This document shows, one piece after another, positions 31,389 to 42,012 of a stretch of DNA of 44,366 bases. The position numbers were made by a program, and so were the translations under genes. A model generated the notes under the pieces. That model ran no database searches, was not told the origin of the DNA, and worked only from the letters and a program-made list of their open reading frames with translations. This stretch comes from Muribaculaceae bacterium (lineage in GTDB: Bacteria > Bacteroidota > Bacteroidia > Bacteroidales > Muribaculaceae), in the NCBI GenBank assembly GCA_029051525.1, contig JAIDKG010000023.1, positions 19,405-63,770 of the forward strand. The letters run 5' to 3'. Numbering within the stretch: position 1 is the stretch's first letter; every line of letters starts with the position of its first letter.

Positions 31389-32312
31389 ATGGAAGAATAC
31401 ACTTCAATCGATATACCCTATCACACCCCGGCGCTCCTTCCCGAAGCTATCGAGGCTCTTAATATCCGTCCCGACGGAATCTACGTCGACGCCACTTTCG
31501 GCGGTGGCGGCCATTCCCGAGGCATCCTCGCCCAGCTCGGTCCGCAAGGGAGGCTCCTCGGGTTTGACCAGGATCTCGATGCATTGGCCAATGCTCTCCC
31601 CGACGAGCGATTCACATTCGTGAGATCCAATTTCCGCTATATCCCCAACTTCCTCCGATTCCATGGGATCGATAAAGTGGATGGCATACTGGCCGATCTC
31701 GGAGTGTCGTTTCATCACTTCGATGATGCCTCACGCGGATTCTCCTTCCGCGCCGACGCACCCCTCGACATGCGCATGAACCGCTCCGGGGGTCACACCG
31801 CCGCCGAATACCTCAACGAGAGCAGCGAAGACCAGCTCCGCACAATATTCGCCATCGGTTGCGACCTCCGCAACACCTCCAGAATAGTCCGCGCTATCAT
31901 ACAGCAGCGCAGCAAAGCACCCATCCTCACCACCACCCAACTGGCCGATGCAGTGCGTCCGCTCCTCAATCCGCGCAACGAAAAGAAAGACCTCGCCCAG
32001 ATATTCCAGGCACTCCGCATCGCCGTCAACGCCGAGATCACAGTGCTCGCCGACTTCCTCACCAATGCCGCCAAGGTGCTTCGTCCCGGCGGCCGACTCG
32101 CCATCATCACCTACCACTCGATCGAAGACCGAATCGTGAAAGGGCTCATGCGCACCGGCAATATCGACGGCGAGATAGAGAAAGACTTCTACGGCAACGT
32201 CAAGACTCCCTGGCGACTCATCACCCGCTCCGCCATCACTCCCACCCAGGAGGAGGTGATGCGCAATCCTCGCTCGCGAAGCGCAAAGCTCCGCGTGGCC
32301 GAACTCATCTGA
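31389..32312 (+). CDS. rsmH: 16S rRNA m4C1402 methyltransferase
   Basis: Ribosomal RNA N4-cytosine methyltransferase (MraW), 307 aa. The SAM-binding motif is VDATFGGGGHSRGIL and the C-terminus has the usual GGRLAIITYHSIEDRIVK. Start 31389 (MEEYTSIDIPYHTPALL) fits the family, which begins shortly before the Y-H-x-P-V/A-L motif; the 25-residue upstream extension would start before the likely transcription start. First gene of the dcw cluster. In many bacteria mraZ precedes it, but not here. Confidence 0.95.
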   Translation: MEEYTSIDIPYHTPALLPEAIEALNIRPDGIYVDATFGGGGHSRGILAQLGPQGRLLGFDQDLDALANALPDERFTFVRSNFRYIPNFLRFHGIDKVDGILADLGVSFHHFDDASRGFSFRADAPLDMRMNRSGGHTAAEYLNESSEDQLRTIFAIGCDLRNTSRIVRAIIQQRSKAPILTTTQLADAVRPLLNPRNEKKDLAQIFQALRIAVNAEITVLADFLTNAAKVLRPGGRLAIITYHSIEDRIVKGLMRTGNIDGEIEKDFYGNVKTPWRLITRSAITPTQEEVMRNPRSRSAKLRVAELI

Positions 32313-32349
32313 CACCTCACCCCCACCCTATCATCCATCCCACGCAAAA

Positions 32350-32766
32350 ATGGCTGCAAAAAGCAAATCCGACCGCAACACATCGGCCAAGGAGAAGAAC
32401 TCAAAGAAAAAAAGCGATTCCAAAGGAGCCCGGAAATCCACACCGCTCCACCGGCAATGGCTCCAGGACCTGCGCCACGGTCAATCGCTATCGATTGAAT
32501 TCTTCACCTACAACGCCTGGATTCTGGTAGTGGTGCTCGTGGCGGTGCTCTCTCTGATTGGTCTGCGCTACAAGACCAAGACAAAAATGGCCGAAATCCA
32601 GCGCCTCTCCCATCAGCTCGAACTCGCCCAGAGCGACAAGCTCCGCGAGCAGGCAGCCTACATGTCGCTGGTGCGCGAGACGGAGATGAGGCGACTCGTG
32701 AGCCAGAAAAACCTCGGTCTGATATTCCAGGAGCAACCCCCTTATGAGGTAGAGCTCACCGACTGA
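32350..32766 (+). CDS. ftsL: FtsL-like divisome protein
   Basis: Small bitopic membrane protein of 138 aa in the ftsL position. The cytoplasmic N-terminus is rich in Lys and Ser (about 1-45), one membrane span follows (about 53-70, WILVVVLVAVLSLIGL), and the outer part is a short coiled coil (KTKMAEIQRLSHQLELAQSD). It matches the Bacteroidetes FtsL-like family. Expected partner of FtsQ and the septal PBP/FtsW pair. The stop codon lies in a 13-bp tandem repeat. Sequence conservation in this family is weak, so the name rests on layout and position. Confidence 0.82.
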   Translation: MAAKSKSDRNTSAKEKNSKKKSDSKGARKSTPLHRQWLQDLRHGQSLSIEFFTYNAWILVVVLVAVLSLIGLRYKTKTKMAEIQRLSHQLELAQSDKLREQAAYMSLVRETEMRRLVSQKNLGLIFQEQPPYEVELTD

Positions 32767-32813
32767 GCTCACCGACTGAGCTCACCGACTGAGCCCGCCG
32801 ACTGAGCCCGCCG
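32752..32813. repeat. 13-bp tandem repeat at end of ftsL-like gene
   Basis: GAGCTCACCGACT is repeated three times exactly (from 32752, 32765, 32778), then as GAGCCCGCCGACT (32791) and a partial fifth copy. The first copy contributes the last codons and the stop codon, so changes in copy number would not change the protein. Confidence 0.95.
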
Positions 32814-32971
32814 CCGCCGACACAGCATAGTCTCCCCGGCCCCTCTCTCAATCTCTCTCCCCCTCTCCCCGCCCCAAAGGATTCCCAAGGCTATCCGGCT
32901 CCCCGACTCCGCCGCTACCCACCTCTCCACATCCTCTCATCATAAACCAGAAAAAGAAATCTCAAGCCGCC

Positions 32972-35110
32972 ATGGCAGCTTCCAAAAATAAAAACAATAA
33001 GAACACCATCCTCTTCCGCTACGGCGTGATCAGCATACTCTTCGTGTTATTTGCTGCGGCCGTGGTGTGGTGTCTCTTCCGCACTACCATAATCCAGGCG
33101 CCGGAATGGAACGAGAGGGCAAAAAAAGACTTCTCCCGCATCGACACCCTCAAGCCCGAGCGCGGCGACCTGCTGGCCAACAATGGCAATATCCTGGCCT
33201 GCAACCTCAAGGTCTACGATGTCAAAATCGACCTGCGCCACAACAAAGTGGCACGTCGCAAACTCATCTGGGCCCAGATCGATTCCCTGGCCGACTCGCT
33301 CGACCTCTACTATCCACGCCGGGCCAATCTCCAGAGCCTCCACCCCGACACAATCAAGAAATACTCCTGGCACACCCGCCTGAAGCGGGAATTTGAAAAA
33401 GCCTCCGACAAGCGCACCCGCGCTCTGCGCATCCTGAAAGGGGGCACTCTCGAAGACTTCGCCCGTATCAAATCCTTCCCCTATCTGCGCGACTTCAAAG
33501 GGAAAGGATTCCGCAATCCGGTATATGTGCAGGAGCGAAATGTGCGCATCTACCCCTACGGCCATATGGCCTACCGAAGCATAGGGCGAGTCAACGAAAA
33601 CTTACGAGGCGAATTTCACGGCTACTCCGGACTTGAGAAAGACCTCGACTCCCTCCTCTACGGCAAAGAGGGCTACGCCAAAAAGGTCACCCTCAACTCC
33701 GGCATGAGCAACTGGGTGACACAGCCCACACGCCGAGGCTACAACGTGCAGACCACCATCGACATCGACCTCCAGGACATGCTCGAAGAGCAACTCCTCC
33801 AGATATGCCGCGAAGCAAAAGCCGAATGGGGCACAGCCATCCTCATGGAGGTGGCCACAGGTGAAATCAAGGCCATCGCCAACCTCGAAAACATCAACGG
33901 CGAATATGGCGAAGCCCTCAACCGCGCTGTGCGAGGCTTCGAACCCGGGTCGGTCATGAAGCCGATCTCGATGATGATCGCTTTTGAAGACGGATTGGTG
34001 AAAAGCGTCAACGATGTGATCGACTGCTCTCCATTCCAGCGCACATCCGACCCCCACGCCCCCACCGTGAAATCGATGAAACAGGTGATTGAAATGTCGT
34101 CCAACACCGGTATCGCACGCGTAATCTTCCGCGGTTACGCCCACGACCCCGCACGATTCTACGACCGGCTCGAGCAGATCGGTTTCTTTGAGCGGATGCA
34201 CTCCGGTATCGGCGGCGAAGACACGCCGAGAGTGCGCCGGCTCGTGGGTAAAGACTCCAAAGGCAACAACATCACCATGACCGCACGCCACCTCGACCTG
34301 GCGCGTCAGGCATATGGCTACAACACCACCGTGCCACCGCTCTACACGCTGGCCTACTACAACGCAATCGCCAACGGCGGCCGCCTCGTGCGCCCCCACC
34401 TCACCAAGCGCCTTCTGGCCGACGGCATCGACTCGGTGCTCAAAATCGACTATATCCGCGAGCAGGTCTGCTCGCCCGAGACGGCCGAAAAGGTGAAGCA
34501 ATGTCTGCGCGAACCCGTATGGGGCGACCACGGCACTGCCCGCGCTGTGCGCGACGAACGCGTGATGATCGCCGGAAAGACCGGCACAGCCTATCCCGTG
34601 CATGAGCACGGCGGTGGCTACGACACCTCCCGCCGACGCTACGCATTTGCCGGATTCTTCCCCTATGAGAATCCCAAATACTCCTGCATGGCCCTCATCC
34701 TCGCTCCCAGCGGCACCAGCGCCAACCGCACTTCCGGACAGGTGGTGAAGAACATGGCTCTCAAAATGTACTCCCGTGGACTCCTCGACAATGCCTCCAC
34801 ATTCACCCACACCCGGCTCGACGAGGCCCCCATAATCGCCGCCTCGCATGGCGGCGGCGCCACTTCGCTGGCCAAAGCCGTGGGCGCCTCGAGTGCCAAA
34901 ACTATCAAGACCGAAAACCCGGGCCACAATATCTCCGTTAAAGCTATGCCCAACGTCATGGGTTACGACGCCCCGACAGCCCTGCGCATCCTGGAGCAGC
35001 AAGGGGTAAATGTGCGCGTGCAGGGTGCCGGACGCGTGGTGGCTCAGTCGATTCCCCCCGGTGCCCAACTCGCCCAAGGCTCGGTAATCACCCTGACTCT
35101 CAAGATATAA
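32972..35110 (+). CDS. ftsI: Septal class B penicillin-binding protein
   Basis: D,D-transpeptidase for septal peptidoglycan, 712 aa. One membrane anchor at about 15-38, a class B dimerisation domain (about 55-270), and a transpeptidase domain with the acylated serine in SVMK (S327, K330), SSN (376-378) and KTGT (536-539). A C-terminal PASTA-like domain begins at about 650 ([21 protein letters not shown]). The gene is separated from ftsL by 205 bp of repeat and pyrimidine-rich sequence. It should work with FtsW, encoded further on. Length and PASTA tail fit Bacteroidetes FtsI-type proteins. Confidence 0.94.
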   Translation: MAASKNKNNKNTILFRYGVISILFVLFAAAVVWCLFRTTIIQAPEWNERAKKDFSRIDTLKPERGDLLANNGNILACNLKVYDVKIDLRHNKVARRKLIWAQIDSLADSLDLYYPRRANLQSLHPDTIKKYSWHTRLKREFEKASDKRTRALRILKGGTLEDFARIKSFPYLRDFKGKGFRNPVYVQERNVRIYPYGHMAYRSIGRVNENLRGEFHGYSGLEKDLDSLLYGKEGYAKKVTLNSGMSNWVTQPTRRGYNVQTTIDIDLQDMLEEQLLQICREAKAEWGTAILMEVATGEIKAIANLENINGEYGEALNRAVRGFEPGSVMKPISMMIAFEDGLVKSVNDVIDCSPFQRTSDPHAPTVKSMKQVIEMSSNTGIARVIFRGYAHDPARFYDRLEQIGFFERMHSGIGGEDTPRVRRLVGKDSKGNNITMTARHLDLARQAYGYNTTVPPLYTLAYYNAIANGGRLVRPHLTKRLLADGIDSVLKIDYIREQVCSPETAEKVKQCLREPVWGDHGTARAVRDERVMIAGKTGTAYPVHEHGGGYDTSRRRYAFAGFFPYENPKYSCMALILAPSGTSANRTSGQVVKNMALKMYSRGLLDNASTFTHTRLDEAPIIAASHGGGATSLAKAVGASSAKTIKTENPGHNISVKAMPNVMGYDAPTALRILEQQGVNVRVQGAGRVVAQSIPPGAQLAQGSVITLTLKI

Positions 35111-35160
35111 CCTCCCTAATATCACAAAAAAATAACGAAAACCCCTCATACCTATTCACA

Positions 35161-36624
35161 ATGATAAAACTCAAGACTCTACTCGGTGCCATCCGTCCGA
35201 TCGAGATAATCGGCGACACCGACAAAAATATCCTCTCGCTCGAAAGCGACTCCCGCAAGGTGGGGCGCGACGCTATGTTTGTGGCCGTGCGCGGTGTGAC
35301 CACCGATGGTCATAAATACATCCCCGTAGTGGCATCGGCTCATGTAGGGGCAATAGTCTGCGAGGAGCTCCCCGCATCGCTCACACAGGGCATCACGTAT
35401 ATCCGCGTGGCCAACTCGGCCGAGGCTCTCGGCCATCTGGCCGCCCAATGGTATGGCAACCCCTCCCACAAGCTCAAACTCGTGGGCGTGACCGGCACCA
35501 ACGGCAAAACCACCACAGCCACTCTGCTCTACGAGATGGCACGCCTCGAGGGCTACCGTGCCGGATTGCTCTCCACGGTGTGCAACTACATCGACAACGA
35601 GGCTGTGCCCACCACCCACACCACCCCCGACCCTCTCACTCTCAACCATTTGCTGGCTCGCATGGTAGAGGCCGGTTGCGATTATGCATTCATGGAGGTA
35701 TCTTCTCATGCCGCCGCACAGCACCGCATAGCAGGTCTGAAATTCGCCGGCGGTATCTTCTCCAACCTCACCCGCGACCATCTCGACTATCACCTCACGG
35801 TAGAGAACTACATGAATGCCAAAAAGGCATTCTTCGACATGCTTCCCCCCGACGCTTTCGCTCTGGTAAATGCCGACGACAAGGCCGGCGCCTACATGGT
35901 GCAGAACACCCGCGCCCGCAAATACACCTACTCCCTGCGCAGCGATGCCGATTTCCGCGGCCGGATCCTCGAGACCCGCCTCGACGGCACCCTGCTCATG
36001 CTCAACGGCCATGAGGTGGAGGTGCAATTCACCGGCCGATTCAATGCCTACAACCTCACCGCCGTCTACGGCGCGGCCATACTCACCGGATTCAATCCGG
36101 AGGAGGTGCTGGTCAATATGTCGCGTCTCGTGCCGGTGGCAGGCCGATTCCAGGCATTCCATTCCACTACGGGTGTGACCGCGATTGTGGACTATGCCCA
36201 CACCCCCGATGCCCTGATCAATGTGCTCGACACGATCCGCGACATCGTGCGCCCCGCCGGTGGTGAAATCACCACTGTAGTGGGCTGCGGCGGCAACCGC
36301 GACCACGGCAAGCGTCCCATGATGGCCCATGAGGCCGCTCTGCGCTCCGATCATCTCGTGATCACATCCGACAATCCCCGCGACGAAGACCCCGCCGATA
36401 TCATCAATCAGATGAAAGAGGGTCTCACTCCCTCCGAAATGCGCCACACCATCTGCATCGCCGACCGCCGCGAGGCAATCCGCGCCGCCATCCAGGCAGC
36501 CAAGCCCGGCTCGGTGGTACTCGTGGCCGGCAAAGGCCACGAGCCTTATCAGGAAGTGGCCGGTGTGCGCCATCACTTCGACGACCGCGAAGAGGTGCAG
36601 GCAGCACTCGCAGAGCTCTCCTGA
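35161..36624 (+). CDS. murE: UDP-MurNAc-tripeptide synthetase
   Basis: ATP-dependent ligase adding the third amino acid to UDP-MurNAc-L-Ala-D-Glu, 487 aa, cytoplasmic. The ATP-binding motif is [15 protein letters not shown]. The motif DNPR (in [10 protein letters not shown]) is the signature of enzymes that add meso-diaminopimelate rather than lysine. Domain order (UDP-binding, central ATPase, C-terminal ligase with GKGHEPYQ) is standard. Follows the PBP gene by 50 bp. Confidence 0.96.
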   Translation: MIKLKTLLGAIRPIEIIGDTDKNILSLESDSRKVGRDAMFVAVRGVTTDGHKYIPVVASAHVGAIVCEELPASLTQGITYIRVANSAEALGHLAAQWYGNPSHKLKLVGVTGTNGKTTTATLLYEMARLEGYRAGLLSTVCNYIDNEAVPTTHTTPDPLTLNHLLARMVEAGCDYAFMEVSSHAAAQHRIAGLKFAGGIFSNLTRDHLDYHLTVENYMNAKKAFFDMLPPDAFALVNADDKAGAYMVQNTRARKYTYSLRSDADFRGRILETRLDGTLLMLNGHEVEVQFTGRFNAYNLTAVYGAAILTGFNPEEVLVNMSRLVPVAGRFQAFHSTTGVTAIVDYAHTPDALINVLDTIRDIVRPAGGEITTVVGCGGNRDHGKRPMMAHEAALRSDHLVITSDNPRDEDPADIINQMKEGLTPSEMRHTICIADRREAIRAAIQAAKPGSVVLVAGKGHEPYQEVAGVRHHFDDREEVQAALAELS

Positions 36625-36758
36625 GCCCCGCCCGGAGAGGGCTATCACCCCGATCCTGCTGCCCCTACGGCACGTCTCCTCCTCTCCTCATACATGACAT
36701 CTTCATTATAAACCATCCAAATTCATTCTGAATTAGCTATATACGGCTAATCTACACG

Positions 36759-38030
36759 ATGTTTTATTCGATTGTACAACGTTACCTCGAATCCTCCGAC
36801 TTCCCGGGAATCCATCTGATGGATTTCATATCGTTCAGAGCAGGTGTAACCTTCGCTCTGGCTCTGCTCATAGCCCTCATCTTCGGCCAGCGGGTGATCC
36901 ACCGCCTGCAGCGCATGCAGATCGGCGAGGAGATCCGCGACCTCGGGCTGGCCGGACAGATGGAGAAACGCGGCACCCCCACCATGGGCGGTGTGATTAT
37001 CATCCTCGCCATCCTGCTCCCCTGCCTGCTGGTAGGCAATCTCACCAACGTCTACATGATTCTCATGCTCGTGGCCACTGTATGGATGGGTTCCATAGGA
37101 TTTCTCGACGACTACCGGAAGATCAAATTCCACAACAAAGACGGCCTCAAAGGTAAATACAAAGTCACAGGCCAGGTGGGACTCGGTCTGCTCGTGGGAA
37201 TCACCATGTGGCTCTCCCCGCAGATTGTGATGAGCGAGAACACCGAAGTGATGAACCTCGAACTCAAAGAGACCGAAGTGGTGCACTCCCCCATCTACGA
37301 GAAGACACCGCAGACCACCATCCCATTCGTAAAGAACCATAACTTCAACTACGAGTGGCTCACCAACTGGATCAGCGACCCCGAGGCCGCACAGACCATG
37401 GGATGGATTGTATTCGTGGCCGTGGTGATTATGGTGGTCACCGCAGTGAGCAACGGTGCCAACCTCACCGACGGGCTCGACGGGCTCTGCGCCGGAACCT
37501 CCGCCATAATCGGAGTGGCGCTGCTCATAATGGCCTATCTCGGGGGTAATATCATCTACTCGGGATATCTCAACATCATGTATATACCGGGTAGTGAGGA
37601 GCTTGTGGTATATGCAGCCGCATTCATCGGCGCGTTGGTGGGCTTCCTGTGGTACAATGCCCCTCCGGCACAGGTTTTCATGGGCGACACCGGATCGCTG
37701 ATGCTGGGCGGTGTAATTGCGGTATTCGCCATCCTGATACGCAAAGAGCTCCTCATACCGCTGCTCTGCCTGATTTTCTTCCTCGAGGATGTGTCGGTAG
37801 TGCTTCAGGTGAGCTATTTCAAAGCCACACGGCGAAAATACGGCGAGGGGCGACGCATCTTCAAGATGACCCCGCTCCACCATCACTTCCAGAAGGAGGC
37901 ACCGGCCGGATCGCATGTGCTGCTTAAATTCCCCCGCATTCCGATTCCGGAATCCAGAATCGTGATCCGCTTCTGGATTGTGGGGATTCTGCTGGCAGTG
38001 CTCACATTCGTCACCCTGAAGGTGCGCTGA
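36759..38030 (+). CDS. mraY: Phospho-MurNAc-pentapeptide transferase
   Basis: Membrane enzyme, 423 aa, that moves phospho-MurNAc-pentapeptide to undecaprenyl phosphate, forming lipid I. About ten membrane spans. Catalytic acidic motifs are GFLDDYRK, NLTDGLDGL and FMGDTGSL, and the HHHFQ loop is present at TPLHHHFQ. An insertion of about 60 residues (about 155-215; SENTEVMNLELKETE...) lies between spans and makes it longer than the roughly 360 aa of E. coli MraY, a feature usual in Bacteroidetes. Confidence 0.96.
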   Translation: MFYSIVQRYLESSDFPGIHLMDFISFRAGVTFALALLIALIFGQRVIHRLQRMQIGEEIRDLGLAGQMEKRGTPTMGGVIIILAILLPCLLVGNLTNVYMILMLVATVWMGSIGFLDDYRKIKFHNKDGLKGKYKVTGQVGLGLLVGITMWLSPQIVMSENTEVMNLELKETEVVHSPIYEKTPQTTIPFVKNHNFNYEWLTNWISDPEAAQTMGWIVFVAVVIMVVTAVSNGANLTDGLDGLCAGTSAIIGVALLIMAYLGGNIIYSGYLNIMYIPGSEELVVYAAAFIGALVGFLWYNAPPAQVFMGDTGSLMLGGVIAVFAILIRKELLIPLLCLIFFLEDVSVVLQVSYFKATRRKYGEGRRIFKMTPLHHHFQKEAPAGSHVLLKFPRIPIPESRIVIRFWIVGILLAVLTFVTLKVR

Positions 38031-38084
38031 TGCCCGATAAAACATGATTATCAACCTGAAAACAGCTTTCAAGTAAAGACAACG

Positions 38085-39434
38085 ATGGATATTGAAAAGA
38101 TAAAGAGTCTCGTCGTGCTCGGTGCCGGCGAGAGCGGCGTGGGAGCCGCCATCCTCGGCATGGCCAAGGGGATGGATGTGCTCGTGAGCGATGCCGGAAA
38201 AATCGCACCGAAATACCGTGCCATCCTCGAGGAGCGCCACATCCCCTTTGAGGAGGGGGGCCACTCTCGGGAGCGCGTGCTCAGCGCCGACATGGTGGTG
38301 AAGAGCCCCGGCATTCCCCCCACAGTGCCTCTGGTGAGAGAACTGATGGAGAAGGCAACTCCTGTGGTGTCTGAGATTGAATTCGCCGGCTATTTCACCG
38401 ATGCAAAGATGGTGTGCATCACCGGCTCCAACGGCAAGACCACCACCACCCTCCTCACCTACCATATCCTGCGTGAGGCCGGACTTGATGTGGGGCTGGC
38501 CGGCAACGTAGGGCAGAGTCTGGCACGCCAGGTGGCCGAAGATCCCCACGACTACTATGTGATCGAGCTCTCAAGTTTCCAGCTTGAGAACATGTATGAA
38601 TTCAAGGCTCATGTGGCCGTGATACTCAACATCACCCCCGACCATATGGACCGCTACGACCACCGCATGGAGCTCTACACGGCCGCCAAATTCCGCATCC
38701 TGCAGAATCAGACCAAAGCTGACTACTTCATCTATTGGCTCGGCGATCCGGTGGTGGCAGAGCAGATACGCCACACCCAGATCGAGGCCCGCGTCCTCCC
38801 CTTCAGCGAGAATCCGGAGAGCGGTGCCGCCGCATGGACCGAAGATGGCATCATCCACTTCAAGACCCCGCAGGAGGTCTGGGAGATACCCCGCGACACC
38901 CTCTCGCTCCCCGGGCTGCACAACCTCTACAACTCCATGGCCGCCGGGCTCTCAGCCTCGGCTCTCCATATCTCGCCCGAAATCACCGGCCGCGCCCTGG
39001 CCGATTTCGAGGCTGTGGAGCATAGACTGGAGTTTGTGAAAGATGTGGATGGTGTGAGATATATCAACGACTCCAAGGCCACCAACGTCAACTCCACCTG
39101 GTATGCCCTCGAGAGCATGACCGCACCCACAGTGCTCATACTCGGCGGTAAAGACAAGGGTAATGACTACTCAGAAATCCTCCCCCTCGTGAAGGAGAAG
39201 GTGAAGGCTATCGTATGTATGGGTGTCGACAACACCAAGCTCCTCGACTACTTCACCGGCCATGTGGATCAGATTGCCGACTGCCACTCTCTGCAGGAGG
39301 CCATCGAGGCATGCCGCCGATTCAGCACCGAGGGCGACACTGTGCTCCTCTCACCCTGCTGCGCGAGCTTCGACCTCTTCAGCAGCTACGAAGACCGCGG
39401 ACGCCAATTCAAGGCTGCCGTGACCGCTCTATGA
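38085..39434 (+). CDS. murD: UDP-MurNAc-L-alanine:D-glutamate ligase
   Basis: Cytoplasmic Mur ligase, 449 aa, adding D-glutamate. N-terminal Rossmann-like motif LGAGESGVGAA, ATP-binding ITGSNGKTTTTLL, and the C-terminal ligase domain with INDSKATNVNSTW and LGGKDKGNDY. Length and motif order are standard. In the usual dcw position between mraY and ftsW. Confidence 0.96.
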   Translation: MDIEKIKSLVVLGAGESGVGAAILGMAKGMDVLVSDAGKIAPKYRAILEERHIPFEEGGHSRERVLSADMVVKSPGIPPTVPLVRELMEKATPVVSEIEFAGYFTDAKMVCITGSNGKTTTTLLTYHILREAGLDVGLAGNVGQSLARQVAEDPHDYYVIELSSFQLENMYEFKAHVAVILNITPDHMDRYDHRMELYTAAKFRILQNQTKADYFIYWLGDPVVAEQIRHTQIEARVLPFSENPESGAAAWTEDGIIHFKTPQEVWEIPRDTLSLPGLHNLYNSMAAGLSASALHISPEITGRALADFEAVEHRLEFVKDVDGVRYINDSKATNVNSTWYALESMTAPTVLILGGKDKGNDYSEILPLVKEKVKAIVCMGVDNTKLLDYFTGHVDQIADCHSLQEAIEACRRFSTEGDTVLLSPCCASFDLFSSYEDRGRQFKAAVTAL

Positions 39435-39468
39435 CCAATACCGGAGTATGATCTGACATTCAACACTT

Positions 39469-40848
39469 ATGGCAAACAACGATAAAATCCTCATACGCCA
39501 GACCATCGATGGTGTGGCTGTCGACCCTCCCCTCTCCTCCCGAGGGAGCAACGGGGGGGCTGCCTCCTCCCGGCGCGGAGAGACCACCGCAGTGGTTGGA
39601 AAGCGCCGGCGCCCCAAGCCCGACCGATTCCTCTGGGGCATCTATCTCGCTCTGCTCTTCATCTCGGTGATCGAGCTATTCAGCGCCTCCTCTTCCGAGG
39701 TGAGCGGCAGCAATGTCTATGAGCCTCTGATCCGCCACTGTATCTTCCTGGGGATCGGGCTGGTGCTCGTAATCTGGCTGCAGAGCATCCACTTCGGCTA
39801 TTTCTCACGATTCGCCTCTACAATGGCCATACTGTCGCTGGTGCTATTGGTGATATCCTCATTCTTCGGGGCGGAAATCAATGGCGCCCAGCGAGCCATC
39901 CGGATAGCCGGATTCACAATCCAGCCCCCGGAGATCGTGAAACTCACCGTGATCATCTGGCTCGCCACCATCCTGGGCAAGAACCAGAGGCCGGGAGGTG
40001 TATCGACATTCGCGGTGATCAAGGTGGCCGTGATTGTGGTGGTATTCGCCGGTATCCTTTGGATCAATGGTCTGACCAATACGATTCTGATGATGGGTGT
40101 GAGCATCTGCATGTTTCTGATCGGTGGCATCCAGTGGAAGAAGCTTCTGGCTGTGGCTGTGGTCTATGGTGTGGCTGCCGGTATGCTATGGGCGGTGAAA
40201 TATGTAGGGGGCACATCTACTGAGTTTGACAGCGCCGGCGGTGTGCCGGTAGAACAGACTTCCGACCTCGGCCGACATCACACGCAGAAGGGGCGTGTGC
40301 AGCGATACCTCGAGGGGGTCAACCCCGCCGATCCCATCGATGACTTCAACCGTCAGGTGATTTTTGCCAAGATGGCCCAGGCCAATGGCGGCATCTTCGG
40401 CCAAGGTCCGGGCAACTCCCGCGAGAACGCCCGTCTCCCCCTCGCCTTCTCCGACTATATCTACTCGATTGTGGTGGAGGATACCGGATTTGTGGGTGGG
40501 GTGCTGCTGCTCCTGCTATATCTGCTCCTGCTGGGGCGCGCCGGATCGGTGGCCTATAAATGCAACAGGGCTTTCCCGGCCTTCCTGATCATGGGATGCG
40601 CGGTGCTGATAGTATTTCAGGCGCTTGTGCACATGGCAATCGTCACCGGACTCTTCCCGGTGAGCGGACAGCCGCTGCCATTCATCTCTAAGGGTGGCAC
40701 ATCGGTGGTGGTGATGTCGATGGCAATCGGCATCATGCTCTCGGTGAGCCGATTTGCCGTGACAAGCACCGACAAGCGTGCCAACCAGGCCGAGCTCGAC
40801 GCCCTCCCGGAGGATATGCAGGCGGCCAACTATGCCAACCAGGATTAA
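39469..40848 (+). CDS. ftsW: Septal peptidoglycan polymerase FtsW
   Basis: SEDS-family glycosyltransferase, 459 aa, polymerising lipid II at the septum with the PBP encoded upstream. About ten membrane spans. Family motifs include PPEIVKLTVIIW, RLPLAFSDYIYSIVVEDTG (catalytic-Asp region) and PVSGQPLPFISKGGTS. The first 50 residues are an unusual Ser/Gly/Arg-rich cytoplasmic extension (DPPLSSRGSNGGAASSRRG) encoded by G/C homopolymer-rich DNA; most relatives start close to the first span. Confidence 0.95.
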   Translation: MANNDKILIRQTIDGVAVDPPLSSRGSNGGAASSRRGETTAVVGKRRRPKPDRFLWGIYLALLFISVIELFSASSSEVSGSNVYEPLIRHCIFLGIGLVLVIWLQSIHFGYFSRFASTMAILSLVLLVISSFFGAEINGAQRAIRIAGFTIQPPEIVKLTVIIWLATILGKNQRPGGVSTFAVIKVAVIVVVFAGILWINGLTNTILMMGVSICMFLIGGIQWKKLLAVAVVYGVAAGMLWAVKYVGGTSTEFDSAGGVPVEQTSDLGRHHTQKGRVQRYLEGVNPADPIDDFNRQVIFAKMAQANGGIFGQGPGNSRENARLPLAFSDYIYSIVVEDTGFVGGVLLLLLYLLLLGRAGSVAYKCNRAFPAFLIMGCAVLIVFQALVHMAIVTGLFPVSGQPLPFISKGGTSVVVMSMAIGIMLSVSRFAVTSTDKRANQAELDALPEDMQAANYANQD

Positions 40849-40871
40849 TCACCATCCAAGACTGAATTACC

Positions 40872-41975
40872 ATGCCACAGAAATATAAAATTCTCATATC
40901 CGGAGGGGGCACCGGCGGCCACATCTTCCCCGCCCTCTCGATTGCCAATGCACTGCAGCGACGCATCGATGCCGAGATACTCTTCGTAGGTGCCGAAGAC
41001 CGTATGGAGATGGAGCGCGTGCCGGCCGCCGGATATCCCATCAAGGGATTGCCGGTGGTAGGCTTCGACCGCCGCCACCTGCTCAAGAATATCAGCGTGC
41101 TTCTCAAGCTCCGCAAGAGCCTCTCTATGGCTCGCGATATAGTGAAGGATTTTCAGCCCGATATCGCCATCGGTGTGGGGGGATACTGCTCGGGACCCAC
41201 TCTCAAAGCGGCCCAGAAGGCCGGAGTGCCTACTCTGATCCAGGAGCAGAACTCCTATGCCGGAGTGACCAATAAACTCCTGGCGCGCCAAGCCCTGAAG
41301 ATCTGTGTGGCCTACCACGATATGGAGCGCTATTTCCCGGCCGAGAAGATTGTGCTCACAGGCAATCCTATCCGCAAAGACCTCATAGACCATGCCATGC
41401 AACCGGCCGAGGCACGCCGCCGCTTCGGTCTTGATGAGAACCGCCCCACAATCCTCGTGATCGGTGGCAGCCTCGGCGCCCTGACCATCAATGAGAGCAT
41501 GGAGGCCGGTGTGAAATCGCTGGCCGATGCCGGATATCAGGTGATCTGGCAGACCGGCAAATCATTCATCCCCCGCGCCCGGGCTGCCGCCAAGGGGCTG
41601 AAGGGGGTGGTGGTCACTCCTTTCGTGGCCGATATGGCCGCCGCCTATGCGGCCGCCACTCTGGTGGTGTCAAGGGCCGGTGCCGGCTCGATCTCGGAGC
41701 TGGAGGTGCTCGGACTGCCGGTGATTCTGGTGCCGTCGCCCAATGTGGCCGAAGACCATCAGACAAAAAATGCTCGTGCCCTCGAATCGCGTGGCGCAGC
41801 AGTGCTGATTCCGGATGTAGAGGCGCGCCAACGCCTCGTGACTGAAATACAGCGCATTGCCGCCGACCCCGACCTGCTCGCCGAGATGAGCCGGAATATT
41901 TCCAAACTCGCATTGAGAAAAAGCGATGAGAAAATTGTGGATGAAATTGTTAAGATACTGTATGAGCTGCGATAA
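40872..41975 (+). CDS. murG: UDP-GlcNAc transferase MurG
   Basis: Membrane-associated glycosyltransferase, 367 aa, converting lipid I to lipid II. The glycine-rich acceptor loop ISGGGTGGHIFPALSIA and the donor-site segment SRAGAGSISELEVLGLP, with LVPSPNVAEDHQTKNA, are typical. Normal length. 23 bp after ftsW. Confidence 0.97.
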   Translation: MPQKYKILISGGGTGGHIFPALSIANALQRRIDAEILFVGAEDRMEMERVPAAGYPIKGLPVVGFDRRHLLKNISVLLKLRKSLSMARDIVKDFQPDIAIGVGGYCSGPTLKAAQKAGVPTLIQEQNSYAGVTNKLLARQALKICVAYHDMERYFPAEKIVLTGNPIRKDLIDHAMQPAEARRRFGLDENRPTILVIGGSLGALTINESMEAGVKSLADAGYQVIWQTGKSFIPRARAAAKGLKGVVVTPFVADMAAAYAAATLVVSRAGAGSISELEVLGLPVILVPSPNVAEDHQTKNARALESRGAAVLIPDVEARQRLVTEIQRIAADPDLLAEMSRNISKLALRKSDEKIVDEIVKILYELR

Positions 41976-42012
41976 TACCAATCTGCTGCCTCAGGCCATT
42001 CGCTAAGTAACT

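Noticed and set aside
33602..38549. Long antisense open frames opposite the dcw genes (515, 489 and 600 codons)
   Set aside because: They lie exactly opposite well-identified Mur/PBP genes, are rich in His, Gly and Val, and show no recognisable motif; they result from the GC-rich codon pattern of the real genes.
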